A DNA stretch of 64,000 nt from Dermatemys mawii (lineage: Eukaryota > Chordata > Testudines > Dermatemydidae): the NCBI GenBank assembly GCA_007922305.1, contig ML677341.1:69024911-69088910 (forward strand), written 5' to 3'. Within the stretch, counting starts at the first letter, position 1. Each line of letters opens with the position of its first letter. Under the pieces are notes generated by a model that was given only the letters and a program-made list of their open reading frames with translations, was not told the origin of the DNA and made no database searches. The position numbers were made by a program, and so were the translations under genes. Below are positions 38,467 through 51,487 of this stretch, piece after piece.

Positions 38467-38604
38467 CACGTCAAATGCAGTAAATACATGGCAGTAGTGG
38501 TGATTAGTCTTCAAGTCTTTAGTGATGTATGCAAACGTTGAGAGGTCTTCAGGGTCTTGTGCAGCACAGGAAATGTTTCGGATTTCATGTTCAGCAATAA
38601 TATT
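38467..38604 (-). CDS. ANKS1B: ANKS1B exon: PTB core ([20 protein letters not shown]...FTAFDV)
   Basis: Forty-six codons on the minus strand, beginning [20 protein letters not shown] and ending HVFTAFDV. It holds the PTB strands that form the peptide-binding groove; [21 protein letters not shown] is the PTB signature (I/V-S-x-C-x-x-D, F-A-Y). The acceptor is TTAACAG|AAT and the donor GTG|GTCAGT; the latter departs from the GTAAGT/GTGAGT norm at +3. One conservative change from the remembered human form: DLKTNHHYC instead of DLKSNHHYC. Confidence 0.96.
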
Positions 38605-40733
38605 CTGTTAAAAAAGAACTAAAGTATCACTATTTTTCAAATCAACAGAAATTAAATTGTTCATGCGGAGAAGGACACTTACATAATGGCCAAATTAAAC
38701 TACAGAATGGTACTGAGGCAAAGACAAGACATGTCTGCCTGATGTACGAAAAGATGACTTTGTCTAAAGCTTTGGAGAAAATAATGAATGTTTACCTGTG
38801 TAAAAATACTGTTGTATATTTACCTTGTTTAGGCCGAGGACCCAGGAAGCCAAAGAGGAGACTGAATTATGGTCATAGATTTAAGCCTCGATTTCAGCAA
38901 AGGAACATGCACAAAGTGAGTCAACGAATAAGGATGGTCCTCACCACATGGGTAAGTGCTTTTCTAAATCATAGCCTTATTCAATGGGGCTACTGCATTT
39001 CCACAAACACAGAATATTCCTGTCTGCAGTATGACATCTCTACTTGATCAAAACACTAGAGTGCTGCTGCACACTGTTTTTTTGGCCCTAAGCACAGAGT
39101 ATTATCATAACATATATGATGTCTAATGTCACAGTCAGTGAGATCTATGGCTAAATGTTGTGTCAGTAACACCTGTGTAAATTAAAAGCATTCTTTGAGC
39201 ATGTCTCTTTTTTTGGAGGGGAGATTATATGCAACTTGGTCATTTGAATCACTCTCCCCTGTCTTCTTCTAACCGCCCAAGAAATACTTGCATACTTGGC
39301 AAGTTTTCTGAAAGGCCTATTAATATCTAATTGAGGAAGTAATGAGTCAGTAAACTCTGGATAAAAGGGCAGCATTCCAATACTTTTTTATATTCAAATT
39401 ATGCAAAAATCCAAAATAAGGAAATTGTAACTGAAGACCCAGAATAATCCTCTTAATCTTAAACTGTTGTAGCATATTATTTGATTTCTATTTCTGTATA
39501 ATGTATTACTCATACCAAATGACAATAAACAATTATTATGCCTTAAAGGACACCCATTTGTGAAAATGTTCATATTTAATTATATTTAATTTTCATTTGA
39601 TTTTATGTTGCTTTAGGCAAAACACAATAATATGGTTTTCTTTATATTTCTTTTGTTCTCAGTTTGAGAACTGTTGGCCTAGACAAATATTTTTATCAAA
39701 ATTAAAATGACACTAAAGAGTAAGGTTTTAGCTTCCTACAAATAAAGCTGTAATACATTACTATATGATCATGTGTTACCAATGTTGCATTAAAGATGAT
39801 AAGGGATTATTGCTCAAAAGACATTAGAACTATGTGAAATATTTACCCCCAGACCAGGAGCCACATAATACTCATCTGGTTTCAAGTCTGCTATATGCCT
39901 GAAAACAGGTTCAGCTCACTGAAAGTTTTGCTAACCTTGGTAAAGCTCTCAAGTGACCCTGAACTCAGCATTGAGTAAACCTGCACTGGTTTAGAGCTTT
40001 GTGTTTTGAATCTAGCTGAAACCCATGAGAGTCTTTTGCTGCATTTTAACTTGAAATCTCATGGTTTCTGCCATTTATCTATACTAAGATTTTTGCTTTG
40101 AAAGAAGGAAGGAAAGAAATAAAAAGCAAGCAAGCCCATGAATTTCCATGGTCCAAAAGAAACAGCGAAGACTCACTTTATCTAGCTTTTGTAGAAAGTA
40201 CTCTGACTCCATAAGGGGTTGCCTGCAACAATCTATAGTTCCCTTGAGACACTGCCACAGCAGAACCGTACTCTTGCTGTGTAGGCATTGAAACCATTAT
40301 AAACCACTTTGCTGTTTTGAGGTGCGCACCTATGACACTTGCCAAAGATTCTACACTTACAGGAAAGCCCCCATATGGGATATTTTGTGTTTTGAAAAGC
40401 AAGGAATACATACTTTTTTTGCATAATGTTCTGTAAAAGGAAAATAGGTTGGGGGATTTTGTCTAGGTGAGGAGGGGCATCCTGCCAAACCTTTCTTGTG
40501 ATGAGCTTCCTTTTGATGGGGGAAGACTGGACACAATTCCTTCCAGAACTGCTCTATTTGTCCACAAGAGTGGGTTTCTGGAGTGTGAGAGAGGTACTCT
40601 CTCTATTCAGGGTAGGAGAGAAAAAAGGGGGCGGGGAACTTGGAATCCAAGCCCTGATCCCCACGTGGCTTTTATTAGATAAGCTATCTAGCACAGTAAG
40701 AAATAAAATCTGATGTCCAGCAATCACACACAC

Positions 40734-40820
40734 CTTATTTGTTGCATCAATAAATTTGACTCCCTTGTAAGAGACTGAGAGAACAATAGTAGGGACTTTC
40801 TTCATTTGCTCTGTAGACTT
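40734..40820 (-). CDS. ANKS1B: ANKS1B exon: PTB core strands ([11 protein letters not shown]...DATNK)
   Basis: Twenty-nine codons on the minus strand. The translation runs [29 protein letters not shown]. This is the central beta-strand part of the PTB domain ([10 protein letters not shown] is a typical PTB strand-turn-strand). The acceptor is TTATTTCAG|AAG and the donor AAG|GTGTGTG; the +3 position is G rather than A. From memory, mammals have TIILSV where this copy has TIVLSV. Phase 0 on both sides; the following intron of about 2.1 kb is the shortest in the window. Confidence 0.95.
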
Positions 40821-41676
40821 CTGAAATAAAAACGAGACAGCTGTTAGAACAGTTTGTTCTGCACTGGCAAGTATAGCCTGTTCACATTTTTTTTGCTTCT
40901 CTTTCCTCCCGCTGGAAAAAATATATTTGAATTAAAGTAAAACAAACGTTAATTTAAATATCTGTCTCTTTCTCTTGACTGTGCTTTGGGCCTGTGCAAC
41001 AGCTGCCAACACAGATATTGATTTGCTAGAGAAAAGGAATGCAATGGAAACATTTGCACTTTAGTAAGATGACATACAAGTAGGACCAAATCTCTACCAT
41101 ATAAAACTGTTATAGTACGGTTTAGTAGTTGGTTGGTAAATTGGGGTCAGAGAGTACTCATTCATAGTGAGCTCTACAAATAAGGAAAAATATGAAGCGG
41201 GATCAGTGATCTAGTTTTTGTTCAGGAAAACAAAATCAGCTGCAATCAAATATGGAGATATCACCAAAGTCAGAGAGATTAAACAGGGAGAGAGATCCAA
41301 CCTGCAAAGAAACCTAGACAGATTATTAGAGCAACTAATAAGATGAAATCCAATATTTATGGAGTATCATATACATAAGACCATAAGCACAGATCTAAAC
41401 TAAGGAATAGCTGCTGTATCTGGAAATAATGTGTCTGAGAAAAAAGTAGAGTTAACAGTAGACAGCAAAATAATCATGAGCTTGAAGGAGAGGGTCAATG
41501 ATCAGATCTTCTAATTGGATCCTGCTCCCTCAGGACTCAAACAGAATTAGACATTTGTGACAACATGAAATTCACAACCAAATAGCCAACCAGATTCTGC
41601 AATTATGTTTGTTTCCAGGAACAATGAGGGTAATGGTCTCTGCTAATCAAGTTTCATAGTTAACCCCTATATACAC

Positions 41677-41712
41677 TTTGTGTGTGTGCCTGCGCGTGTG
41701 TGTGTGTTTGTG
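41677..41712. repeat. (TG)n-rich microsatellite, interrupted
   Basis: TG repeats interrupted by a cctgcgcg segment. Confidence 0.9.
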
Positions 41713-42189
41713 TTCCTTGTCCAGCTGAAGTATGCCCTTGTTGATGGGGAGAACAATCCTAGCTGGATTTGTCAAGCTTAGAATACCAAAAAGCTTGTCG
41801 GCACTGACATAGATGTTGATGATTGTACTGGGAATCCTCCACTTTGTGCTGTTCCCAATCTGGGGAGGATTTGGATGCTTAATCCATGGAGTAATGTTTT
41901 TATATCTTTCTTGTAGGATGGTCCTGTGTGGTGGATGAACTATATTTATACACTGTGTGGTTTCTTCTCTTTGCATCACCCTTCTGTGTCAGGGCACATG
42001 TGCCAGCTCTGGTGTTGAGGTTGCTGGTGCTGAGGTTCTTCATGCTGGCTTTGATAGTGTCCTCTTTGTTGCCATTCCTTTTCTGATTGATTCTGGGATA
42101 TGGTTTCTGCTTGGGGAAGTATTGATTGATGTTCGCTCTTTTGACTCCACGTCCATTTTCATTTCGTCTGAGTCTGAAGTGACTCACTG

Positions 42190-42315
42190 TGATGGGGTTT
42201 GGACTCACCACCGCAGCGCCTCCTGCTGTTTAGTCTGGGAACTAGCTCTCAGCAGGCCTGGAGTGCCCTCTGTGGTGGCCGGAGCAGCCTTCCCAACCGG
42301 ACCTCATAATTTGCC
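42190..42315. repeat. Unclassified interspersed repeat fragment
   Basis: The stretch gtgatggggtttggactcac followed by cgcctcctgctgtttagtct is familiar as a high-copy turtle repeat. Only a fragment is present and its class is not known. Confidence 0.4.
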
Positions 42316-42324
42316 CACCCCTGC

Positions 42325-42679
42325 TGTAAAGTTTTACATTGTTTTGTTTTTGAGTGCAGTTATGTAACAAAACCCCCTTACCTTTGTAAATTGCAATACA
42401 GTACTTGCATGAGATGAATTGAAAAATACTATTTCTTATGTTTATCATTTTTACAGTGCAAATATTTTTAATAAATAATATAAAGTGAGCACTGCACACT
42501 TTGTATTCTGTGTTGTAATTGAAATAGATATATTTGAGAATGGAGAAAAAATCTCAAAAATTTAATAAATTTCAATTGGTATTCTATTGTTTAACAGTGC
42601 AATTAATCACAATACATTTTTAAAATCACGATTTTTTTTTAGTTAATTGGAAGTTAAATGTGATTAATCGACAGCGCTA
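42325..42679 (+). mobile_element. hAT 3'-end copy (same family as 26830-27194)
   Basis: Shares long near-identical stretches with the tail at 26830-27194 (gtgcaaatatt, tttgtattctgtgttgtaat, gtattctattgtttaacagt) and ends tgattaatcgacagc. No transposase sequence is retained. Confidence 0.8.
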
Positions 42680-45600
42680 ATAAAAAGACTCATAATTCTA
42701 TTATATTTTATGATTTGTTAACAAATTAATAAAATATACTAGCTAATACAGAATCATGTTGATTTCCAGAGTTTTCCTCTATATCTAATTAAATCGAATG
42801 TTGCATATACTATTTAAAGAGATTACTCCATTATACCAAGCCATTAGCAACATAATAAATACATACATTGGGAGTACAAGTTTCTGAGTTTATAAAATCT
42901 TAAAGTTTAATCCAGGCTTTCCATTTTCCCAAATGAATCTGCTAATTATGGCCTGTATTTGCTTTCAATAGCTATCTGAAGATTATAAATAGAGATTACC
43001 AAATATGTAATTAAACAGTAAAGTCAATACCATATTCTGAAAAAGTCTGAACATGACTACATTGTTAGCGACAATTTGTTCCACCTACCTTTCCTCCCCA
43101 CCCAAGCTTAGTGTTTCAATACAGGAATCACACTCTCTCTTATTTTACCCACAAGTGCCTTACTTACAATTATTCTGGAGATTACATATCCTTACTGACT
43201 TTCTGTGTGGTCCACTTGGACAATGTTGTTTGTGTGTGCGAGAAAATAGTAACAAACATTCACTTTTTGTCCAATTTTGAAAGTACTTCATACATTCTAT
43301 CAAATTTGCCAACTTCTCTGGTGCCATGAGTTTTTACAAAATCACCTATATTATTATTGGATATAATACTAATGTAATCTCTTTAGAGAAGATATTTGTT
43401 CTAATGGCTATGGCAAAAAGGTCCAAAGCCATAATAAACAAAAGATGATACTGGAAGCATCCTTTTCTTACATCTATTGAGATCTGAAATGGTGAGAAAC
43501 TATGCTCCAATCTTGCAGCCATATTCTCACTGGCAGATTCCTTGAGCCCATGTGGATCCAATTCTACGATCAGGATCAACATTAGTACACAGAATAGAAG
43601 CTGTTGGATTTATCTAAATTAAACGCATGCTATTAACCAAAAATTATGCTTTTTGAGATTAGCAAACAAATTCCTCTCCACCCTGTCAAATGCCTTCTCC
43701 ATATCCAGCATCATGATGATAGTGTAGCGTGAATTTTTCATTTGCCACATTAGCTAAAAGAGATCTCATTCGTTGGTATTCAGAATTCATTCTTTTATAA
43801 ACAACTTTAGAAATTATATCCTAATTTTGGTGCCAGATCCTCCATTAAGCCCATAAGCACTCTTGCAATACTTTAAACACAACATTAATAAATTATATTG
43901 GATAGTACTTTGTACATTGTTGTAGGTCATTACCTTGTTCCGGTACATTACTACTTTATTCAGATATATTCAAGAAAAGACTATTTCTTAAGTATTTCCA
44001 CCAAGACTGTGGTCAGCTGATCATTGTAGATCTTGCAAAATTCTGAATAGCATCCCCAGAATCTTCCCAGGGCTTAACAAGTGTAGAGTTGCCAAAGTTT
44101 CCTCTTTTCTTACAAGCTTTTCTAGAGACTCTGGCTCATCTTCAGCAATAAAAGCCATATCAAACCCTGACAAAAATGTGAGTGAGCTACAGTCACCATT
44201 TATTTCTGATTCATGAAGTTTTTTTTAAAAAATAAAGAATACAAAAAACTTTCTAGTTAATACCTGACAAACTACATACAAATCTGCCATTCAATATGAT
44301 AATGATGGGTATTATTCATTATGCTTGATGAGCATTGACTTGTGCTGCTAACAATTTTCCCACTCATTCTTCATATTCATAGTTTTTGTTTAAGCCCAAA
44401 CAAAACACATTCAGCCTCCGACTGAGATCATATTTTGCACAAGCCAGTTTAATCACCCGGAGCTAAATACCTTTTACAGGCATCTGACAAATGCTGCCCT
44501 TTTGTCTCAAGTTGTCAAGTATGATTTTTTTAATCAATTTTGTTTATCTTAAGCCCTCTGAGATGCAAACACAGCTCTAATACATGAATTTCATGCGGTA
44601 GTAGATGAAATTACAGAACCCAAATTATAGGCAATGACTGCTTAAATCCCCAAGGGGAGGAGGGAAGAATGGCAGGGGTTCTTAGGAAGTACTTTGCTAA
44701 GACTTTTTTTTAGCATGCAGCATTCTCCTTCCCTCCCTCCACATGCCCTGCCATCCCCAAAGGCTAGCACATCTAGGGGAGAGGAAATGATCTCTTATCT
44801 CAATTTTGTTTGGGGGGCGGGGAAGGAATGACTGAGCCCAAGAAGCCACAATCTCTATCCAAATTCTCCTCTTTACATGGAGAGGAGGAAAAGATTTGGG
44901 CCTTGACAGGCTGAACTTGTCTATTCCATTTCTCTTTTTCATATAAGGTACATCAGCTGAGAAAGTCCACCTTCTGCTTACCTTATCACTGACAATGGAA
45001 GGACTGAGCTGCGTGACACTTCCAACTCTAGTATTTAAATCCCAGTTCAGCAAAGCATTTAAGCACACACTTTGCTGAATCGGGACCCTAAAACCTTGAT
45101 TCCTCAGATCCTCATACCTAGAAAAGTCTTCCTATGGTCTAGAGGCTCTGGGATCCAAAGAATATATCCTCTCATACAAATCCTCAAATGTCCCTGTAGA
45201 GCTGACTCTTTAGAATCTGAATGATTTGGCGGTGCAACTTTAGGGTTTTTTAATTACTGGCAATGAAGTAGCCCTCTTACTTATGTGCTCACAGAATTGG
45301 TAGTAAGTATAACATAGTGCCCTCTTGGAGTAGTCATTAGTCAAGTAATTCAGATATATGGACACCAGTGAGAGCCTACAGTAGAAACAGGACTTTGCCC
45401 AGCTTCAGATAGGAGACTTCTTTTTCAAAGGCAAAGGCATTCTATTCTGTCTTCCTGTTCCTACAGAGATTTGAAGCAAAGGCAATAAATCTAAAAGATC
45501 TGCTTTTATTATCTCCCAATTCATGCTGAAAGGGATGAAAGTCCTTAAATTCTGGGATGTATCTCTCAATATAATTTTAAAAGCATCTTGGGCCAGGGCA

Positions 45601-46831
45601 GAAAAATTTAATCTTGAAATACCAAAGGTCACCTTATAGCAGGTGTGGAAAGAAGATAAGGAGAGGGTGCTGTGGTCTGCAGAAGAAGGGAGAGATGTTG
45701 TAAGAGAAGTCATTTGAAATTGAACAGGCAGACATAAAAAATAAATCCAATCCAATCAAATTATGTGAATGGGAGAAAAAAGTAATCCTTCTCATGGGTG
45801 CAGTTCTTGCCAAATTTCCATAATTTTGGATGAATGCAAGAGCAGCGATAAGCTCCCAGAAGCAAGCAATCCAAATTTCGGTGGGAGCGCCATGTTGAAA
45901 TCATTTCCAGAAGCCTCTGAAGAGTTTTCTCCCAACAAATTCATCCCTGGATTAACTAGGATGTAAAACCTGAAAAGCACAATGGATGACCAAAAAGGGG
46001 GACCCTATTAAAACAGTGGTTCCAGTCTTTTCTATACTGCAACCCCATGTTACTACATACACAAGAGAGAGCAGTTTCTACTCCCTTGGAGCTGGTGCTT
46101 GTGATCCCCAGGTTCAGAACTAGAAACACAAACAACTAGAAAATGTACTGTAAGGAATAATCCAGCACGGGCAGGGGATAAATCAGATCATATACTAAGT
46201 AGGCTATGTCCATTCCTAATTTTCCTGATTCTATGAAGGGCTAAGAAAGACTGAAACACTTTTCCTCCTGATGGCTCTTTTTCAAACTTGTGCATCTACT
46301 GATGGGAAGGTAACATTCATCAAGGGAATATCAAAATTGCTTATAACAGAATATGGCCAACGGTAAGCACCACAAGCCACACTAAGGAAAATTCTAGGCA
46401 CCTAATTTTCACAGATCCTTTTCTGAAAGCAAGACCTGTCATACTCCATAAAGAGTAACTAACACTTAGTTCATTTATAGCCTAAACTTATGTATGTTAC
46501 AGACTTAGTGAATGTAAATGGAAAAATAAGAGTTAAAAGCAAAGGGCCAAATTTTGTTCTCTATTACATCAATATAATCATGCTAACTTTAATGAGGTTG
46601 TACCAGTGAGCAGAATTTGGTACCCGACAGAAAAATCAAATATACATTAAATGTCATATCTTCTTAGTGCATTTAAATTAAAGCAAAACAGAACCATAAT
46701 AGAAGAATAAAAAAGCCTCATGGGGCATAAAATACAGTAATGAACATACGTAATGTAACAGGATTAGGACCCAGGATGGCTCAGGACGATTTAATCCCCC
46801 TAAATCACAGATGCTAACAGTTAGGCTACAC

Positions 46832-47175
46832 CAATAGTCCCCAAACTTTTCATGGCCATGCCCCCACTTAACTCCTGTCCATGCCCCCACCAAGAGCTGG
46901 GCCAGGAGCAGGGCAGTGGCTCCTGGAGGGGTATGGACAAGGCCAAGGGGGCCAAGGCTGGGGCCGCACCTCGGGGTGGGTCTGAGCTTGGGAGTGGAGC
47001 TGTGGCTGGAGACCATGACGGGGGGGCTGGCAGCTGGGACTGCAGCCAGGTATGGCGCCACGGCCAGGAGTCGAGGCTGTGGCTGGGAGCGGAGCAGAGC
47101 TGGGGGTGGAGTGGAATGGGTGGTGCTCCCTCCCTGTCCCCTGTGGGGACGGGCCCACAGTTTGGGAACCACTTG
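46832..47175. mobile_element. Non-autonomous hAT element, G-rich body
   Basis: Ends CAATAGTCCCCAAACTTTTC and AGTTTGGGAACCACTTG are inverted repeats. The flanks gctacacc (46825-46832) and gttacaca (47176-47183) are an imperfect target duplication. The body is GC-rich and produces overlapping frames on both strands that are not genes. Confidence 0.8.
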
Positions 47176-47739
47176 GTTACACACAGGGAGAAATTTTTGA
47201 ATGCCAGATACCATTTCCTTCATTAAAAGACTTTTAGATCAATGATTTTTTCCCCATTGATTTCAACAGGAATAGGAGAAAGCCCAAAGAGTAAGAAACA
47301 TAAATAGGTGAAATCCTAAACAGGAAAGATTCTATTTTCATGCGAATATCCCTTGCAATGAAAAATAGGACCATCAGCAGAATTTTGTCTAAACAAAATG
47401 TTTTAAAAAAAGAGCTTAATTTTAACAAGCAACAGAATACTATTTAATTGTATCAGTTCCATATAGCTTACCAATAAAACTATGTTACTGTCAGGGAAAA
47501 TCTAAAATTCCTATTCAACTGATTTTCATAAGATTCATCTTCAAGGAATGTCATTTAAATCTGAATCAAAGTGATGGACATTTTAAACACTCATGGGTTG
47601 ACCATAGTACATTTATAATTATTTTGATGTTGCTCTGAGTTGAATCCAATATAATAAATGTATTGAGGATGTAATATATTACTGAGGTGCCAAATTCTGC
47701 CCTAAGATCCGTATATGCATATTTCTGATAAAGTTAATA

Positions 47740-48048
47740 CAGTAGACTCTCGATTATCCAGGATTGGATTAACCAGGATGTGGATTAACCAGGATGTCAA
47801 AAAAATACGCATAACTCGCAGGGCCGGCTCCGGTTTGTTGCCGCCCCAAGCACAAAAAAAGAAAGAAAGAAAAAAAAAACACCCCACCAGGGCACAGGGC
47901 AGCCAGTGAACCAACACCCCCAACCCCCGGTGCAGGGTGGCTGGTGAACCAACCCGCCCCTCCCATACTTCCTATGGATGGTGATTATCTGGGATTTTAT
48001 TAACCAGGATTAATTTTGTCATCATCCTGGATAATAGAGAGTCTACTG
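47740..48048. mobile_element. Tigger/pogo-like (TcMar) element with a nested insert
   Basis: Terminal repeats CAGTAGACTCTCGATTATCC and GGATAATAGAGAGTCTACTG with a TA on each side (47738-47739 and 48049-48050), as for Tc1/mariner elements. Between about 47820 and 47970 lies a GC-rich block (gggccggctccggtttgttg...) that resembles the separate repeat at 55770-56070, suggesting a nested insertion. Confidence 0.85.
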
Positions 48049-48055
48049 TACTCAA

Positions 48056-48120
48056 GTATCAGAGGGGTAGCCTTGTTAGTCTGGATCTGCAAAAGCAGCA
48101 AAGAGTCTGTGGCAGCTGTG
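48056..48120 (-). mobile_element. Short Penelope-like tail
   Basis: Contains agccttgttagtctggatct, the antisense of the tail seen at 2683-2730 and 29.1-29.4 kb. It starts six bases after the Tigger-like target TA. Confidence 0.7.
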
Positions 48121-48864
48121 GTTAATACAGAGTTTAAGGGGCTTAAAAACTAAATTATAGATAGTACACTCTCCCTTTCTCCAGCCCCCCAAAAATCACA
48201 CATTTGTGATTGTGGGCCCTTCCAAAAAGGGTTACTCTCCACCAAAAGAGGGAGTTTCCAATGCGAGTAAGAATTATTAGTATGCAGTCAGCTGAAAAAA
48301 CACAGATCTTTAGGCAATTTATAAAGCATAGATTACCGTCAGCCCTTGGCTAGAAGAACTTGTGTGAAAGCCTGTGTACTGTAGATATGTAACCAATAAG
48401 GAAATGGTTGTCTGACTGCATGAGTTTTACACATTTTTTAGCTCCACAGCAGATACAAATGCTAAATCTAGCACTGAAGAGGCATCATGCAAAATGCCTC
48501 TATGATCCATAAATCAATGAATGGATTATACTCATCCATGCACATGGTTTTTCACCTGCAATAGATTACTCTGTAATTATATTTTTCATTTTTCTTAACC
48601 ATTTCAGACTACCATGTGTATGAGAATACAATTGATTGTAATGTGCACATAATAAAGTAGGTTACAATTGGATAGATATTGTACAGCGAGGCTGTCTTTA
48701 TTTTGTGTTTCTAATAGCATTATGCCTATCAGATTCAAATTGGGCTTTCTAATAATTTCTTTAAGTAGTTAGAATGAGGCACAAGGTCAACACAAAATCT
48801 TGCTCTTCATAATTTGCAAATATCTGCCTTTTTTCCTGCAAAAGGGTAGAAAAGACTTTATCTT

Positions 48865-48980
48865 CATAGGCCTAATCCTGCAAAAATGGAAATATGTGAG
48901 TAGTTTCATTAACAGAATGGTACTGTTAATGAAAGTAAAAATTACTCATATGTTTAAGTGATTGCAGGACTGTGCTCTAT
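48865..48980. repeat. Short palindromic repeat
   Basis: The left arm (cctaatcctgcaaaaatgg ... ttcattaacag) and right arm (ctgttaatgaaag ... gattgcaggactgtg) are roughly inverted copies. It looks like an old palindromic DNA element; similar sequence occurs near 61.69-61.81 kb. Confidence 0.55.
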
Positions 48981-49420
48981 ATTAGGAAATAATGACTTTG
49001 TAACATGTTAATAAGTTATTCATTAGTATATATATTTCCATTTGGTAAATTATATTTATATTACCATGCATGAGCAATAACATTAATGAAATAGAAAAGA
49101 TTTATTCTAACATACATGCTCAAATGTATGAAGAGTACTTTGAAATATTTTCAAAAAATTAATAGCAAACATGGCATATAAAGCAAATATGTACATATAA
49201 ATCTTTTAGCCTTAGTGTGATAATTGAAATGTACATAAAACATCTAGAACTTAAAATCAAGATTGAGAGCAGAATGGACTTTTTGTTGAATACCAAAATA
49301 ATTTCAAGGATGGTGGAAAATAGATGGATAATGTGGAATTATAAAGTGGTAACTTTAGTTCACTCAGCTGTATCTGCTATTTCAATTATTAGACATGAAA
49401 ATATACATGTAATGACTTAC

Positions 49421-49492
49421 CCTCATCTTTGCACACGCATCCTGTGTTGATTCTGTGCCTCTAAGCTCTTTTACCAGCATAGAACCTAAATA
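49421..49492 (-). CDS. ANKS1B: ANKS1B exon: PTB YLGS motif and first helix
   Basis: Twenty-four codons on the minus strand: [12 protein letters not shown] then [16 protein letters not shown] is the conserved early PTB motif and the following residues form the first PTB helix. The acceptor is TTTTAG|TAT and the donor AGG|GTAAGTC. One conservative change from the remembered mammalian form is seen, SMLV instead of SMLI. In the human protein, as I recall it, a four-residue insert (ANCQ), possibly encoded by a 12-nt microexon, follows CAKMR. No such microexon was found by eye in the 8.6-kb intron that follows, so this copy may join CAKMR directly to KSTEQ. Confidence 0.96.
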
Positions 49493-50377
49493 CTAAAATA
49501 AGAATACATTCAATTTTCTTTAGTTAAAATCCAGAGCAAAGATAAATCTACAAAAGACTGCTAAAAAGCCGAGGAAACCAGAATAGTAGTAGGTAGCCTA
49601 AATATTATATGATTTGGATTTTTTACTATATACTTTTGATATGCTGGAATTTCAAATGGAGGTTGTTACTACATAGTCTGTATAAAACAAGAACATTTAC
49701 TAACAAATGAATTTAGAGGGAGAACTTATAAGTGGTACCAGCAAATAGTTCCTCAAATTAAACAAAAAGCACTTCAGAATGCCATCTTAAAAAATTACAT
49801 CTGATTGCAAAAGGAAGCATTTACCATCTCTTTTAATGCAGCCATCTGCAAAAATCACATCACTGCTTATAATTATAGGGTTGCCGAAGACAGTAAAGCT
49901 AAGCTATGTGCAGCTGATGTGAGCCAATACATATGCATAGATAGTTAAAATATACTGTTTGTAGGTCTACAGTCAGAGAGTCTCTTTAAAGACTTTAGTT
50001 CACACCTGTGTGCCACAGATACATGGACTGTAAAAAGGCAAAAATGTACACACATTTCAGGATAGATAGTAGTGGAACACAGTGCAGTACTGAGGACCAT
50101 TATCTGGTGCATTATTTGGTGCAGAAAGGTAAGAAAGCCCAGTGCAACTGCGTAACTACAGGGTAGTCTAGCTGTATTCAGTTAAGTATTGTAGGTTATA
50201 AAATAAATTGAAATTGAAGCCTGTAAGCTAAACATCTGTGATTCTATCTAAGTCTTGGATCAAGCCCCAATTAGGGCCTGATTCTGCTCCAGTGAAGGAA
50301 ATGGGGGTTTTGTTATTAACTTCAGTGGAAGCAAGATGGGGTCCCTAAGGAAAAACATTCACATTGGAACAACCTTT

Positions 50378-50900
50378 GATCTAAGAACATTTAAACTAAA
50401 GCTTATAGTCTTACGATATGCTTACACTTAAACTGGTACAGTTGTTTTGTACTTCTTCAATGTAGACATGCACTACAGCAATGGGAGGAGTTATCCCATT
50501 GCTGTATTTAATCCACTTTCCCAGGAGGCAGTAGCTAGGTTGATGGAAGCATTCTTCCATCAACCTAGCATTGTCTATACTGGGGGTTAGGCTGGTATAG
50601 CTACGTCTCCCAGGGGCATGGATTTCTCACATCCCGATGTAAGTTTTCAGTGTAGACCAGCCCTCAAGCTAATGTCTTTCTGTGCTCCCTTTGCAGTTAT
50701 AGACCAGGTCAACACCATAAACCTACACCAGTATTGGAAAAATCCACACCCCATAGCAACGCAGTTATCCTGACCTAATCCTCTGTGTAGACAGAGCTAT
50801 ATTGATGGGTGGCCTTCTCCAGTTGACATAGCTATTGCCTCTCACAGAGGTGGATTAACTATGTCAGCAGGAGACACTTTCCTATCTGTGTAGTAGCATC
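50378..50900. repeat. Unclassified interspersed repeat
   Basis: Phrases such as 'gtgtagaccagccctcaagc' and an internal hairpin (gttgatggaagcattcttccatcaac at 50539-50564) resemble a high-copy reptile repeat from memory. No boundaries were defined. Confidence 0.45.
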
Positions 50901-51487
50901 TTTACTGAAGCGCTACAGCTGCATGGGTGCAGCTGTGCTGCTGCAGCATTTTAAGTGCAGACCCGCCCATTGTTTATCTACAGTTTGCGCACAATTAGGC
51001 CTCCTTGTCTGTATTGGCCCAAGAAAAGGGCACCCAGGAGCTGTACCTCCTCTCTTGCTCCTGTGCTCTGCCCCCGCACAATGTGGTTCTTGTGCTGCTC
51101 CAACAGCAAGGCACAGGCACAGCCACGTGACATTTCCTCCAAAACTTTCACATGGGCAGACAGGCATGGAAAAATGTCTCTTTCCTCTTCAGTTTTGAGA
51201 CTGTAGCAGAAGGAGGGCAAGGGAGAGAAGGAAAAGCCAGTCCCAGCCCCCAAAGTGCTATCAGACCTGCAGCAGCAGGCTCAGTTACTGAGATGATTCC
51301 TTACACCAGCTGAAGAGCAGAGGTGGCCAGATGCTGCCTGTAGGAGAGCCAGAGGGACGAGAATCCAGCTTCCTTCTACTGCCCGTGTTCACAGCAAAGG
51401 GAATGAAAACTCCCACCCCAAAGAAGGCAGAGAACAAAGCACAGGTGGCCAGATGTGCAGGAGAAGGAATGCTGCATCCTCTTAGAG

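Larger units (their letters stand above)
40821..49420 (-). other. ANKS1B intron of 8.6 kb
   Basis: Contains a TG-rich microsatellite (about 41677), an unidentified partly open stretch (41.65-42.2 kb), a hAT 3'-end copy (42.33-42.68 kb), AT-rich plain sequence (42.7-46.5 kb), a hAT element (46832-47175), a Tigger-like element (47740-48048) with an adjoining Penelope tail, and a palindromic repeat near 48.87-48.98 kb. It was searched by eye for a 12-nt ANCQ microexon and none was found. The minus-strand ORF at 44697-45068 shows no recognisable domain and is probably chance. Confidence 0.75.

Noticed and set aside
38742..39047. Plus-strand basic frame (KPKRRLNYGHRFKPRFQQ)
   Set aside because: It is opposite to ANKS1B and overlaps sequence resembling an old palindromic repeat; no domain or splice sites support it.
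41900..42367. Opposed frames of 103 and 136 codons
   Set aside because: No recognisable domain on either strand; the plus frame runs into a known repeat. Left unannotated.
46678..47226. Frames of up to 181 codons on both strands
   Set aside because: They lie within the GC-rich body of a hAT element and reflect composition.
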